DNA of 64,000 bases from Ridgeia piscesae. Lineage: Eukaryota; Annelida; Polychaeta; Sabellida; Siboglinidae. The position numbers and the translations under genes are program-made. Numbering within the stretch: position 1 is the stretch's first letter; every line of letters starts with the position of its first letter. Below, piece by piece: positions 46,930 to 59,569 of this stretch. A model generated the notes under the pieces. That model ran no database searches. It was not told the DNA's origin and was given only the letters and a program-made list of their open reading frames with translations. The stretch spans positions 297,501 through 361,500 of the forward strand of contig JAODUO010000145.1 in assembly GCA_025642075.2 (NCBI GenBank), written 5' to 3'.

Positions 46930-49840
46930 TATTAACAAAAACTACGAGCCTCTAAATTGTCCTTTGTCCCCACAAAAACTCTCGCTCGCAGGCGAAATTT
47001 CATATTGACACACCAACTGACCTTTATTTTGTAGTAGACGCAGCAGTTTCCTTTGTGTCTGATGTAGACAAGTTGCGTGATCCAAAATACATCATGACTA
47101 GCAAATCTCTGGTTTATTATTCTTCTGGTTGAGTTCCTGGTTAAAGCATTGCTATTACCGGTGTCTGCATCACTGGATTAGCAAATGTTTGGATATACAC
47201 TGTAATATATAAACGAATCGTACACATAACGGGGGATATTTAACAATTGTTTACATTTTAAGAATTCCATTTTGGGATCTTGTGGTCGGTTGCCAATGTT
47301 TCAGGATTATTGGAATCTAGATTAATGATGTTCCATTATATAATGTGATATTTAGAATATTCTTGAGCTGCGTGTATTTATATATTTCAAATAATCCATC
47401 CTATAATTGTCATAAACTATACCAAATTCGTACAACGAATCAACTGCTTTGGCGGACAGCTTCAGTTTTATACCAGTTACCTGTGTGTATCCCTGGTTAG
47501 AAGGTAAGCACCGAACCCTTGCGACAGTTGCCATGTTATGGTGTTTATATTATGCCATCTCTTCACGTCATGCCTGGTGCTGGGTGCAATGAACTTATAC
47601 TGGATTAAGGTTTAAACCCACCCAGAAGACAAGACTTGGACACCAAAGCACGGAACCACTGCTGTTATTGTGTTATTGTGGTGGTCTTGCCTGCTATTCC
47701 TGGTTAATCGACTGCGATGCTTCGTCGTCAGTGAAGTGTGCGAATCCCTCGACGTGATCTTGACCCGGTCGTGCTCATCGATTGGCTGTTTTTAAATCAA
47801 ACTGTCGCTGGCCGCGGTCCGAGCACGAGATTAGCTTAAGAGATGCACGCAGGATGTCTTGGGGCAAATCTGGCCCACCGAACCGAGCATGATTGTCCCA
47901 TGTCTGGTCATATGATTCAGGGCCGAGCTGGACCAGACCTGCGGCGGCTGAGTCTCTCTCTGTCTGCTGAATCATTATTTATAAGAAGCGTACCATGGGG
48001 GCTTGTGGCACTGGCACGTGTGCATGCACTGGCAAATGGCAAACCCTGTTTTCCAGTTCGACTGACTGGTGACGAGGCATGCAGAAGTGGCAGTGCATTG
48101 AGGAGAGCGTTTCTGTCTCGGGTCTGTCCCCCTGGGGGGCAGTTGGGAGATCATAATGGGTGATGATAATGAATGGCTGCTCCGCCAATTAGACGAGCGA
48201 TTTATTCGCCAAATTACGTCGGTTGTAAATATTTCCAGATAAAATGTGATCGATGTCTGTCGCGATACATATCATTATGCATTGTTTTTTGTTATAGATT
48301 ATCTTAAATTGGTATTATTGAACATTATCAATATTAATCTAACTAAACAAAAATATTGTAGTAATACCATTTTGCTTTGTAATACTGGATAACTGTAACA
48401 TGTTGATTACTATAAACGAATATATTACATGGTCACATGGTTGCTCCAAAAGGGTCCATTTATAATATGTTCATAATTTGCTGATGGATTGACATTATAT
48501 ATTTCAGCCCGAGTTTATTGGGGACCTAGAAAACAATTTATGCTGTGTAATTGACACGAGATATGTGAATGCATTGTCAGTTTAGGTTAACGAAAACAAA
48601 CCTGATGTGACGCTCAGACATGCACAAGCGACCGTCCCACAACCACTTTGTATGACATGCGATTAACCATCGATGATTCTGCTATGCTTTTACATTTTTA
48701 ATATCTAGAGTAATGTGCTGTTTCCAAGGTAGCGATAAAGACTGTCAAAGACATTTGTTAAGGGGACGTCTCGCTAAACATTCCTGACCGTTTGTTTCAA
48801 ATGATAACCTGAACAAATAATCGAGGGACGCCATAGAAATGATCCAGTGTTTGTGATAATGACTTTGAATGTATCAGTATGTGAAAATGTCCTAAAACAA
48901 CATGATACCACTTAGAAATATCATACTGTGTGGTATTTTGTGTTAATGAACGAGAATCTGTCAGCCAGCTGAGTGCAGGACAGCTCATGTATATGATAGA
49001 ATTTGCTGCCTTCCTTTGTTTTGAGTATTGGCAATAAATAATTTTAAATTAAAACAACTTTCCCATTGTAACTATTATAATAATAAGCACTCTTCTTGCC
49101 ATCTTGGAAATTATGATTACCCATGTATTATGTTTTCGTACATGTCGTTGAGAAAATGTATGCAACAGCTAATATTCTGAATGCGAGTTAAACTGCTAAG
49201 ATATAATACATTATTGGTGTGAATCCTGAGTGGTGTTCACCTTTTAAGAAACCACAAAACTACAAACTACCCATTTTTATTATATTCGGTTGCTGGTGTG
49301 CAGTACAATATGAGTTCACTGGCCAAATTGAGATATATTGATGACGAGATCTCATGGGACCTCGACGCAGCTGACCGGCCACAGATAATAAATTCGTGAC
49401 AGTTGCTATTTTGACTAGATTTGAGCTGAAGATTTGTCATTGACATGAGCTCTGTTAGACAATTGCTGACTAATTTAATACAAGCCTTGATCAAACTGCA
49501 TAAATATATGTTTGTCAGACTGTAATGAAAGTAATATGTCTAAATAAATTTATAATAATTATTAAAACTAGCAAATGAACTATGGGTTTGGCATCTATGA
49601 ACTAATATCATTAGAGCTATTTTAGAAGAAATTATATGGAATTCTTCACCTTTTTAGAACACAACAAACCTTGTGCAAGACTGTTCTATCTATTGGGTAC
49701 TTTACGGTAACTACAATGTGCCAGCTTTATTGCAGTCTTTATTTGCCAATAAGAAAACATTGTGTCTAAATTGGCAATATGATTTGGGCAGTTTATTTCC
49801 TTGTTGTAATACAACTGACATGGTTAAACATTACATACAC
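46930..49840. other. Intergenic sequence with a GC-richer patch at about 47.75-48.2 kb
   Basis: The GC-richer patch contains a 106-codon frame of uneven composition (Arg/Gly/Leu-rich) that I do not accept as a gene, and homeodomain-type gccaattag and gccaaattac words near 48,185-48,220. Nothing else is recognised. Confidence 0.4.
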
Positions 49841-49871
49841 ATAACTATAAATAGATGCTGAATATGCCAAG

Positions 49872-49988
49872 ATGATGAATTCATTAAGTATTTCAATTCT
49901 AATTTTGATATTTATGGAGGCATACACACCGAATGAGGGTAGAGCCGTTGAAGTTAAGCCAGGAAGCATAACATGTACACATGATGGG
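49872..49988 (+). CDS. Candidate first exon of a secreted protein
   Basis: The ATG opens 39 codons: MMNSLSISILILIFMEAY and then a polar stretch ending GSITCTHDG, directly followed by a consensus donor gtaagt. The N-terminus looks like a signal peptide (hydrophobic ISILILIF core). CTHDG resembles the start of a Cys-rich domain such as VWC, but this is only similarity in style. A TATAAATA at 49,846-49,853 is close upstream, perhaps too close for this ATG. No following exon is proven; the Cys-rich candidate at 57,068 is one possibility. Confidence 0.3.
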
Positions 49989-50359
49989 GTAAGTAATTGG
50001 GGTATTAACAAACGTGCTTTACTCGTAACCGCAGATGTGATGTGAAATTGTACACGTGTCTAATTGCAGTTCATTACTGGGGGTTTAGGTTTTGGTGACA
50101 ACAAAACCAGCATTCTGTTCACTCTGGGGTCAAGACGGAAATGTTAAACACAGGATGTTTTGATATGGTCTAGACTGGAGCTGTGCTAAAATACAGCAGA
50201 ACTTTTAAAAATGGAAGCTACTTTATCAATACTAGGTCGGCAAAGGGTTAAGACGTGGGCAGAGAATCCCAGTGATAAATGTGTTTATTTTACACTTGAT
50301 ATGGAATAATGTAACATACAAGTTGTCCCAATTATAGTTAACAGTGTTCATGATATAGT

Positions 50360-50360
<1 letters not shown>

Positions 50361-50402
<42 letters not shown>
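50361..50402. repeat. (TA)n microsatellite
   Basis: About 20 TA units. Confidence 0.95.
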
Positions 50403-50403
<1 letters not shown>

Positions 50404-51116
50404 AGAATATGTCAGGACTGTTTACAGTTTACAAATCTTCAAAGTTGTAAATTCGTAATTTAGATAAATCTGTGTGTACTTTGACTTTGCAGGGGTAATT
50501 ATTACTAGCCGTGCTTAATTATAATTTTTAGCCATGTTTATCATTTAAACGTGACAGACAAACGTGTTCATTTCTAAAAATGGCATGTTTGAATAATCAT
50601 ATTTTATGTAAGACTTGGCAATCTTGTTTTAATTCAGTCAGTACAATGTAATTAGTATTGGCCCAGTCCTGCATATATTAAGTGGCCATCCATTGTTCTG
50701 AGGACGTGTGTTACACCGATGTGAGTGTCCAAACATCTGTCCAGAATCTGGTCATCTGTCAACATCTGGTCAAGTTTATATGTTGAAATTCTGGTATGGT
50801 ATAAATTGTGTGCATTCTAATCTCTGCATCGCAACCAGAGTATAAATGAATAAAAACTGACTTTTTGGTTTAAGTCAATTTTGGTATAGTTTTGTAGTTT
50901 GTTTTAATATCAGTACGGCTGTTCATCGTGAAATGTAAACATGGTATTTATTCCTGGTTTCATTTGTAGAGAAAGTCTTTGTTTGTGTACATGACCTTCA
51001 CCTTGGATGAATGAACATGGGTTTTAATGGTCCCCTTCCTCCCCCCAGGCTTGAAAGGTTGTCACAACTGTTCACGCGGAGGACGTTTATATAACTTAGA
51101 GTTGATCAACATAATT

Positions 51117-52230
51117 GGAAGGATGTGTTAGAATTATAACTAATAGAGTGATCTGTAGTTGGAAGATGTTTATAAGATTATAACTTACAGAGCTAGGGCT
51201 GGTCTATGTAGTTAGAAGATGTTTGTAAGAATTGTGACTTATAGAACAGAGCTGTGTAGTTAGAAGATGTTTATAAGAATTATGACTTAAAGGGCTGATC
51301 TATTATAGTTGGAAGATGTTTATAAGAATTATGACTTAAAGGGCTGATCTATTATAGTTGGAAGATGTTTATAAGAATTATGACTTAAAGGGCTGATCTA
51401 TTATAGTTGGAAGATGTTTATAAGAATTATGACTTAAAGGGCTGATCTATTATAGTTGGAAGATGTTTATAAGAATTATGACTTAAAGGGCTGATCTATT
51501 ATAGTTGGAAGATGTTTATAAGAATTATGACTTAAAGGGCTGATCTATTATAGTTGGAAGATGTTTATAAGAATTATGACTTAAAGGGCTGATCTATTAT
51601 AGTTGGAAGATGTTTATAAGAATTATGACTTAAAGGGCTGATCTATTATAGTTGGAAGATGTTTATAAGAATTATGACTTAAAGGGCTGATCTATTATAG
51701 TTGGAAGATGTTTATAAGAATTATGACTTAAAGGGCTGATCTATTATAGTTGGAAGATGTTTATAAGAAAGCTTATTAAAGATGTTTATAAGAATTATGA
51801 CTTAAAGGGCTGATCTATTATAGTTGGAAGATGTTTATAAGAATTATGACTTAAAGGGCTGATCTATTATAGTTGGAAGATGTTTATAAGAATTATACCA
51901 TATAGAGCTTATCTGTATACTTGGAAGAAGTTATAAGAATTCTGATGTATTGAGTTGATCTATATAGTTGGAAGACGTGTATGTAAGAATTATAACTTAC
52001 CAAGTTGATCTATATAATTGAAAAACGTGTTAGAATTATATCTTAGGGTTGATCTGTAGTTGGAAGATGTTTATATGAATTATAACTTGGCGTTGATCTA
52101 CCTAGTTGGTGTTGTGTTAGAATTATATCTTATTTAGTTGATCTGTAGTTGGAATATGTCTATAAGAATTATAACTTACATGGCTAATCTACATAATTGG
52201 AGGAAATAATAAGAATTATGACTTATTCAA
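51117..52230. repeat. 49-bp minisatellite with homogeneous core and decayed flanks
   Basis: The unit includes attatgacttaaagggctga and then tctattatagttggaagatg and tttataaga. About twelve copies between 51,270 and 51,890 are virtually identical, with one truncated copy carrying gcttatt near 51,770. Flanking copies (51,117-51,270 and 51,890-52,230) are strongly diverged. Confidence 0.96.
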
Positions 52231-54700
52231 TTGATATACATATTGGGGAAACAATTATTGTAGTGTTTTAGTGATTTGACGTTTTCAGCAAGAACGGGGG
52301 CTGAGTCAGGCAGAGAGCATTGGCAGGTGAGGTAAGCAGCTGTAGAGATGGTCTAAAGATAAACTTATGGATAAAAACACACAGTATGTGGAAGGAATTA
52401 GGATGGCAGAGGGAGTTGTAGACAGAAATGAAAGGAACTGGGCAGGGAAAAATGCCAAAGTGTTCGGGGAGGATGTTGCGGGATGTTGACAGGGAGAATC
52501 TCGGGAGAAAGACAAAGAGGGAGCAGCAGTTGGGTGTGGCTGAAAGTGGACTGAAACACGGGATTTTGTTAGCGTTTGTTCGAGGACGTATCTGTGTTAA
52601 TTTGCGTTATGATTAATTTGTGCTATGTATAAATAAAATCTCTGGTTATATTTAGGAATAATTTCAAAGCATTGATTTAAAAAAAATTGTAAATTGCTTT
52701 ATTTACATGAGATGCTATGTAAGAAATGGTTTATTAATATTATGTTTAATTAATGGGACGCTTTAAAGAAGCAATTGTGGAAAAAAACAGACAATGTATT
52801 GTGCCAAGAATGACGGGTAAATACTAACTACAGCAGCAGTGACACAGATGAATGCTGGACAGGAATAAATAGAATAAATAAATAATTAAAATCACCTGAG
52901 ACTTAAGACTAGTTCTGGCTGTGCCTGCTGCTCGTCTTATCAATGACGTTTCACCAGACCAAGTCCGCTTTACATAAATGACAAATAGCTAAATACTGTG
53001 TAATGTGACGGCTGTTTAAAATCACAACACATGGTAAATCCATTGTTTATATGGATGACTTTTTGGTTGTGAAAATATATTGTTAATTGCCTGTCTGTGA
53101 GCAATGTCGCATGAACGAAACAAGTAGCTAACCATGTTATGGCATTCAGCGGGGTGGGGGGGGGTTCCAGAATTTATACTGAGCAGATTAAGTCATTAGC
53201 AATACCCCATTCATTATTTATGTTTTCTCATCTCATATGTTTGCCTTCACCTTCATCAAGAATGCTACATGATTTTAAATAGTTCTAAACTGAGCATATG
53301 ATCCCAATTTTTTAGTGGGAGACACAAGCCAGTGGACCCTCAAAATCCACTGCTAATATCAGGGTGGGGGTGGAAATGACCATGAATCTTTGACTTGGTT
53401 TATCCGCGGCCAGGTCTATGCAGCAAGGGGGCGAGTGTACTAATTAGATTGTGCGTGTTGTGAGCACATGGACAGTGTACTTACACGGCTGTGAGCGACA
53501 TAATTAAGCCGGTGAATGGTCACTCAGCTGGACGGACGACTGACCAGTGAACGGGACAGAAGACGGCACTTTCCAGGAAATCATGACGGCTGCGGAAAAA
53601 TTAACCAAATCAGATGCATTTTCTGTGGTTAGGAAATGGAAGTGTTTGATGAGTTGTGTGATGTAAAATCTCATTAATTCTCACTAATAACTGGTATTGT
53701 TAACAGCTGGGAATATTATTGTCCGGTTACTTGAATGGGTGATTATTTTACTGGGGATATAACTGCAAAAAGTTAGAGAGAGGCGAACAGACACTGATAG
53801 ACAGAGGGGACAGACCGCTATTTTCTACATAAATTGTTGTGCTTTCTTGTATTTGTTGATTTTCATGTGACGACTGAAAGGTTTTGTTGTTTGCCTGGTC
53901 TGTTTTTATTACACCTTATGAAGAGCAATGCCAAGTAAATGACAGCAATGTCGATTGAATTAAGGATGAAATAATGATATAGCAGAACGCAAAAAACGGA
54001 ACGACGACTTCACCACAGTTCTGATTTCATTCCACGTTCGTAATTATAGTGAAAAGAAGGCAACAAAACGTGTTAAAATGCATGACATTTCTGATAGCAT
54101 TGCATAGACTGACACGGAGACAGTAAAGCAATTTGCAGTCGCAGGAAGCAAGTATTTCTCGAGGGGTCCTGGGTTCCCATCAAACAAGATTTGTTTGCGC
54201 CGATCGCATCAGTTCCGAGCACAGATTTGTCCCATATCATGATTGTGACATGCCTGAGTAATGAACGTCGCACCAGATTAGCAACGACAAGATCTTTATG
54301 GAGCGAATCATTTTGATATTCACCGAGAATGTGCTTAAGGGGCTGGCCATTAGCTTAGAAGTAATGTGTAGCGGTTTTGATGGTATAGATACTTATTTAG
54401 ATAACAGGTTGAATGGCCTTGTTTTATTTCTCAACGGTTTTAGCATGCAACACGAATGATATTGCTGGGTGTTTTAAATAAACAGGTAGAAAGTCAACAA
54501 AGTGACAAATTCTGGTGAACCAGAATATTTAGCTTTGATGCACTAAATAACTTATTTTCAAAATGATATCCCAACTCCAGAAGATGCTTAATATTCTTAT
54601 TTTTAATTAATATAATAACAGTAATATAATAATAATAATAATAATAATGAAATGCATGTAATGAAACCAGTTTTCAGACATTGACTGATGTAAAAATGAG
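52231..54700. other. Intergenic sequence, one weak exon-like segment
   Basis: A 39-base segment at 52,289-52,327 sits between gttttcag and cag|gtgagg and could read QERGLSQAESIG, too short to accept as an exon. The rest is unique AT-rich sequence without recognised elements. Confidence 0.4.
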
Positions 54701-54704
54701 AAAA

Positions 54705-54905
54705 CAAAATGTTTACCGATACATTTTACCATCAACAAATAAAAAATGGAACTAAAATGTATAGACAAAAAAATGGAACTAAAATATATAAATTTGACCC
54801 ATCCCCAACTCAAAACAAGACAGGAACTAAAATGTCTAGACATAAAACATGGAATAAATTTGACCCATACCCAAATTATAACAGGCCCGGACCTGAAATA
54901 TGAGG
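54705..54905. repeat. Degenerate direct repeats
   Basis: Words aatggaactaaaatgt, ctagaca and aatttgacccat recur two or three times in order. Two diverged copies of about 95 bases. Confidence 0.6.
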
Positions 54906-55007
54906 ACACACAATAATGATTTGACAACTTTAATTCATTTCTAGATAAAAATCATGTAAACCGAGATGGTGTTGTGAGTGAATAAGCGAGCATGAGATAG
55001 GAGGAGA

Positions 55008-55205
55008 CTGTGTGAGAGAGAGAGAGTGAGAGAGAGGGAGAGGGAGAGGGAGAGGGAGAGGGAGAGGGAGAGGGAGAGGGAGGGGGAGGGAGAGGAGAGA
55101 GACACAGAGACACAAAGACACAGAGAAGACGGACAGACAGAGGGAGAGGGAGAGAGACAAGGAGAGACAGAAAGAGGAGAGTCAGAGAGAGACAGAGAGA
55201 GGCGA
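55008..55205. repeat. (GAGAGG)n-type purine tract
   Basis: The core is gggaga/gagagg repeats, extended by gacagaga-rich sequence. The Arg/Glu or Leu/Ser/Pro frames are artefacts. Confidence 0.93.
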
Positions 55206-56014
55206 GAGGATGTTAGTAGACTACCTGTGTAGTCATGCCACTAGTTACATGACTCACCCGTTGTGTCATCACTGTGAGACAGGTCCAGGCTCAATAAGTG
55301 CACATCTAACACGGCCACACTCATAGCCGCGTACGTACAATGCTTCATCTGGTTTCTGGCCAGGACACAGCTGGGAGGGGGAGTTTTTTGAGTGCGTGTG
55401 TGGCGTGAACGGTGGCTGGGTGTGTTAGCATGCTTCTGTAGCCCGCCACTGGCACATGCTCATACCAGGCTCTGTATGTAACGACCGTGCGTGATTATAG
55501 GTGTTATGTGTCATACTGTTTTGAGGTGATGGTAATTTGATGCTCAAGATTAGCGTAACAGGACTAGGGGTCAATGTTGTTTTGTCACAAAACAAAAGCA
55601 TACGTAATATTTCCGACACGGTATCGAGTTACTTTTGGGTACTGTATGCATTATTTAAAACACATTTCTCGCCCCGTTTTGCAATAAAACAATGTCCTGA
55701 CTTCCCAGGATGCAATATTTCAGATACAGTGAGGTATTTCTGAATCCTCCTTCCCTTGGACAAATCCTAGACTTCAAGGTTATCACTGGGTACGTATATC
55801 GGATGAGGGGAAAGGTCATAGGTATTGTAAGGATTTGCATTATATAAGGCTTCCCAGGGGAAGAGAGGATAGTCTCTGGAATTGGGAATTTGTGTCTACT
55901 CCCAGCAATAGAATGGGTTTCCTCAGTCGAGGAATTAGTCTCCACTAGTTGTTACAGTTGCCTGTAGGTGTCTAAATCACAGTCCAAATGGCAACCACCC
56001 AAACCGGGTGCAGA

Positions 56015-56298
56015 TTGGTTATTTTTGGGTTACTGCCAATCGTGTTTTGTGTCTGGTCTAAATTGTACCGGCCCAAATTAATCATACATGTATTTGTTAT
56101 TTTTGGCCGTTCGCCAATCGTGTTTTGGGCACGGTATAAATTTAAATAGTACCTGCCCGAATTAACAACAGATGTATTGGTGTTATTTTTGGGTTATTGC
56201 CAATCATGTTTCTGCCCAGCCCAAATTGTACCTGCCCAAATTAATCGCAAATGTGTTATTTTTGGTTTATTGCCACTTATGTTTTGCGAGCTGGTTCA
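56015..56298. repeat. Four diverged tandem copies of a 70-85 bp unit
   Basis: Each copy reads gttatttttgg, then ttgccaatcgtgtttt, then cccaaattgtacc and aattaa. The copies differ by substitutions and small indels. Confidence 0.75.
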
Positions 56299-56299
56299 T

Positions 56300-57060
56300 C
56301 TTTCATCCGGGTATCAATCATGAGTTAAAAAACAGTTATTATAGTTGTAAACAAAAACTGTGCATGCACTTGTATGCATAATCAAACAAGGACACCACAG
56401 CACATCTGGGATCCTGGACCACCCCAAAAATCCCATGGGTAGAGACTTGTTCACATTATGTTATTTACAGGTATAGCTGTATGAATTTCCCCCCAATGTC
56501 CTCCCTCCACCCCCATCCCTCCCCCACATGGCATAATGGGGTCGGTTTCAAGACCAGACCTATAGGAGTGTGACGTATATTAATTATGTTCCACCCACGG
56601 TAACTGTGCTGGTGTCTTGCGAGGTGTCCCAACTACCGTATTCTCTTTAATTAACGCTCTCAAGTAAATAAATAAACACAAGCCTGCAAAATCACAGTAT
56701 CCAGCAAAATATATAGAGTTAAATATTGATGATGGGAACCAGTGAGTTATTTGGTTCGCGGCATTTTCTGTAAAAAAAAGTTATATTAGTAGCACCACCT
56801 AGTGAGTGGAACTAAAATTAATGCATATTAATTTTGTGAAAATCCAAACTGGGAATTACAATGTATATGGAGCTGTTCATTTTATTATTCTTATGGAACA
56901 TGTGATGTCACACAACATTCATTATAGTGACTTGTTATGAATAAACAATATATTTCATATAATAAACAAATGGTTTATAAAACATTTTCTTCTTTGCGCC
57001 TAAACCTATCTTATTCTACAATCACGAGTCAGTCCAATGTGAAGATTTAATACCTTGTAA
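56300..57060. other. Gene-free intergenic sequence
   Basis: AT-rich with a C-rich stretch near 56,490-56,530. Nothing else recognised. Confidence 0.5.
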
Positions 57061-57067
57061 AGCACAG

Positions 57068-57144
57068 ATTGTTCTCACGAGGATATCCCCAGGAAATGTG
57101 TGTATCTGGGTCATGGAGAAGTTGGATGTCGTGGGTACCACAAG
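57068..57144 (+). CDS. Candidate internal exon of a Cys-rich protein
   Basis: Between acceptor taaagcacag and donor aag|gtacgt, 77 bases read, after a split first codon, CSHEDIPRKCVYLGHG and EVGCRGYHK. Three cysteines and balanced charged and Gly residues look protein-like. The acceptor has a poor polypyrimidine tract. It may be in the same gene as the signal-peptide exon at 49,872, but the phases do not join directly, so at least one more exon would be needed. Confidence 0.25.
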
Positions 57145-57149
57145 GTACG

Positions 57150-58980
57150 TGCTGGGAATAGTACATTCCTTCTTTCCAGGGCTAATTAACCTGACTGGGG
57201 TACTAGGAAGGAGGCTAGGGTTACCTTATTGAGGCCAGGGTATATTTGTCATGTTTATGGGGTCATTTATTTGGGCTCTGCTGGGTCAGGTAGTGTCCAG
57301 GTGGTGTATTTCTTACAGCCGTGACATGTCTGTAATTAAGGTGGTGGACTTCTAGGAAGTCTGAAATGGTCAAATTGATGGGTTTTACTTGACGCATAAA
57401 GAATATTCCATGGTGAATTTTTTATTAAGAATTTGTTTATTTGCCATCGGAATGACATTTGCCACAGGAGTTGCCAAAATCTGAATACCTTTCACAGGAA
57501 CAGTATGTCTCAATAATGATATATACATTGATGAGCATGAAGCATTAATAAAGAAAACTCAATAATCCAGATAAGTATCATTGTTTATTTATGGGTAGTG
57601 ACCCCCCCACCATAGAGGAGACTAAGTTGCCGCAATGTGTATATTAACAATATACCAAAGTATCCATATTAATGTAACACTATATCGTGAGGCTAAATTA
57701 CATATAATTTAAACGTGTGGGTAGTGACACCCCTACCATATGGGAGCAAAAATGACAAGTGACCCCCACCAGCACAAGTGGGCCAGGTATGAATCATCTC
57801 ATACAATGTGTCTGGAACAGTGTGTACCGTTTCACTTATGAGATTGTCCAGTCCAGGTGTAATTAGCATACAATGTTACATCATCTAATTAGAGGTGCAT
57901 GTAAATACTATGTTTTGGCGTGACACTTGGCTGTTTGGAAGGATTCAAGCTCATGGTTTATTTATACCGAGCACCGTGTGTTATATATATCTGTGTCACG
58001 TTATTATTTAGGCATGTTATTTTTGTGGCGATATAGTTGCTGGGTAATGTTGTGAATATGCGACCAACTAGAAACAATGTTGTTTACTGACATGCACTAA
58101 ACCTCTACCTAAGAGTATTTTTTAGTTTTAGACGTCATGTTCGTGTTAAATTGTACTTAGATGGGGACTAAATGCTCTTTGGAATATTCTGTCAATGACT
58201 CACTATTGTGTTGTGGGCAGAATTAAAGGAAATGACCAAACAAGAACATTCCAATATATTCATTCCAATAGACACACATTTGTAACGTATAAACAACACT
58301 AATTAACAACTTTCTTTAGTTATTTTAAAAACATTGCTCTTGCGTGAAACCCTGAAACTTCATTTGAGAAATGTCTTTAGAAAAGTAAAGATATTCACTT
58401 TGAGTTTTAGGTTTAATTTTCTTGATTCTCAAAGGAAACACTGACGCTGTAACCAACTCTAGGTGTACACGGGAGTGGCATCTTAGTGTGGGTGTCAGTC
58501 AGTTATTCTCAAGACAGATGCATGAATAAATTATTATATGTGACCTAGTACCATTTTGCCTACATACAAGTGCTATATATCTGTATACATAGTCATGTCT
58601 CATTTATCCGCATACTTTGGTTCCCGTGGTTTTCGGTTGAATAAATGAAATGTGTGGATTAGCGAAACGCCTTATTATACAGGGTATCAAGACGGTTCCC
58701 ACATAAAACGGGCAGATCCCAAAACATCCGGATTTTTGAAGACCAAATAAAACGAGACACGATCGTATTCATTCTATTAAGTGTACAGTACACTTATAAA
58801 ATATCTGAGAAGCAAAATGTTAGAATATGTGTTTTAATAAGGGTAAATCAAACTGATCACTTCATTTTAGTTGGTTTTATAGCACTAGTTTGATAACTTA
58901 CCAGGAACTGTTGATCATCTTTCATTGGTGAGATTTGAATCTAATGTGACAAATGTTTAAATGAAATTATAATTATGGAA
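57150..58980. other. Gene-free intergenic sequence
   Basis: The phrase gggtagtgac followed by a C-run and accata occurs at about 57,590 and 57,720. Otherwise unique AT-rich DNA. Confidence 0.5.
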
Positions 58981-58982
58981 TC

Positions 58983-59089
58983 ATTGTACACCACTAATTT
59001 TTTTATGGCTTTGTAGAACAGTGTCACGATGTTAAAAATTAAATGCTGCTAAAAGTGGGGTGTACATTATATTAAAATAGAACAAATAT

Positions 59090-59133
<44 letters not shown>

Positions 59134-59149
59134 GTATATGTATATATTT

Positions 59150-59214
<65 letters not shown>

Positions 59215-59290
59215 GTATATATATATATGTATATATATATGTATATATATATATATATATAAATATATAATATAATATAACATATATATA

Positions 59291-59326
<36 letters not shown>

Positions 59327-59438
59327 TTTCCTATGTTTGTCAGTAATGTCACATGTTATACACCCCTTTTACAAGCATTTAATTTTTAACATCGTGACAC
59401 TGTTCTACAAAGCCATAAAAAAATTAATGGTGTACAAT
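58983..59438. mobile_element. 456-bp foldback element with (TA)-rich centre
   Basis: Arms 58,983-59,047 and 59,374-59,438 are 65-base inverted repeats with a single mismatch. A weaker inverted match continues inward (aaaagtggggtgtaca against the complement of tatacaccccttttac). The centre is mainly TA microsatellite. It resembles a MITE or foldback element; no target-site duplication is clear. Confidence 0.8.
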
Positions 59439-59442
59439 ATAT

Positions 59443-59479
59443 GTATATATATATATTTTTATATATATATACATAATTT

Positions 59480-59564
<85 letters not shown>
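59443..59564. repeat. (TA)n microsatellite directly outside the foldback
   Basis: Broken then perfect TA tract starting at the right end of the inverted repeat. Confidence 0.95.
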
Positions 59565-59565
<1 letters not shown>

Positions 59566-59569
59566 CTGC

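Noticed and set aside
47843..48163. 106-codon frame in a GC-richer patch
   Set aside because: Arg/Leu/Gly-rich composition with no recognised motif; the GC content alone explains the lack of stops.
49846..49853. TATA box for the candidate secreted exon
   Set aside because: TATAAATA would place the start site near 49,875, at or after the candidate ATG at 49,872, so it does not fit as its promoter.
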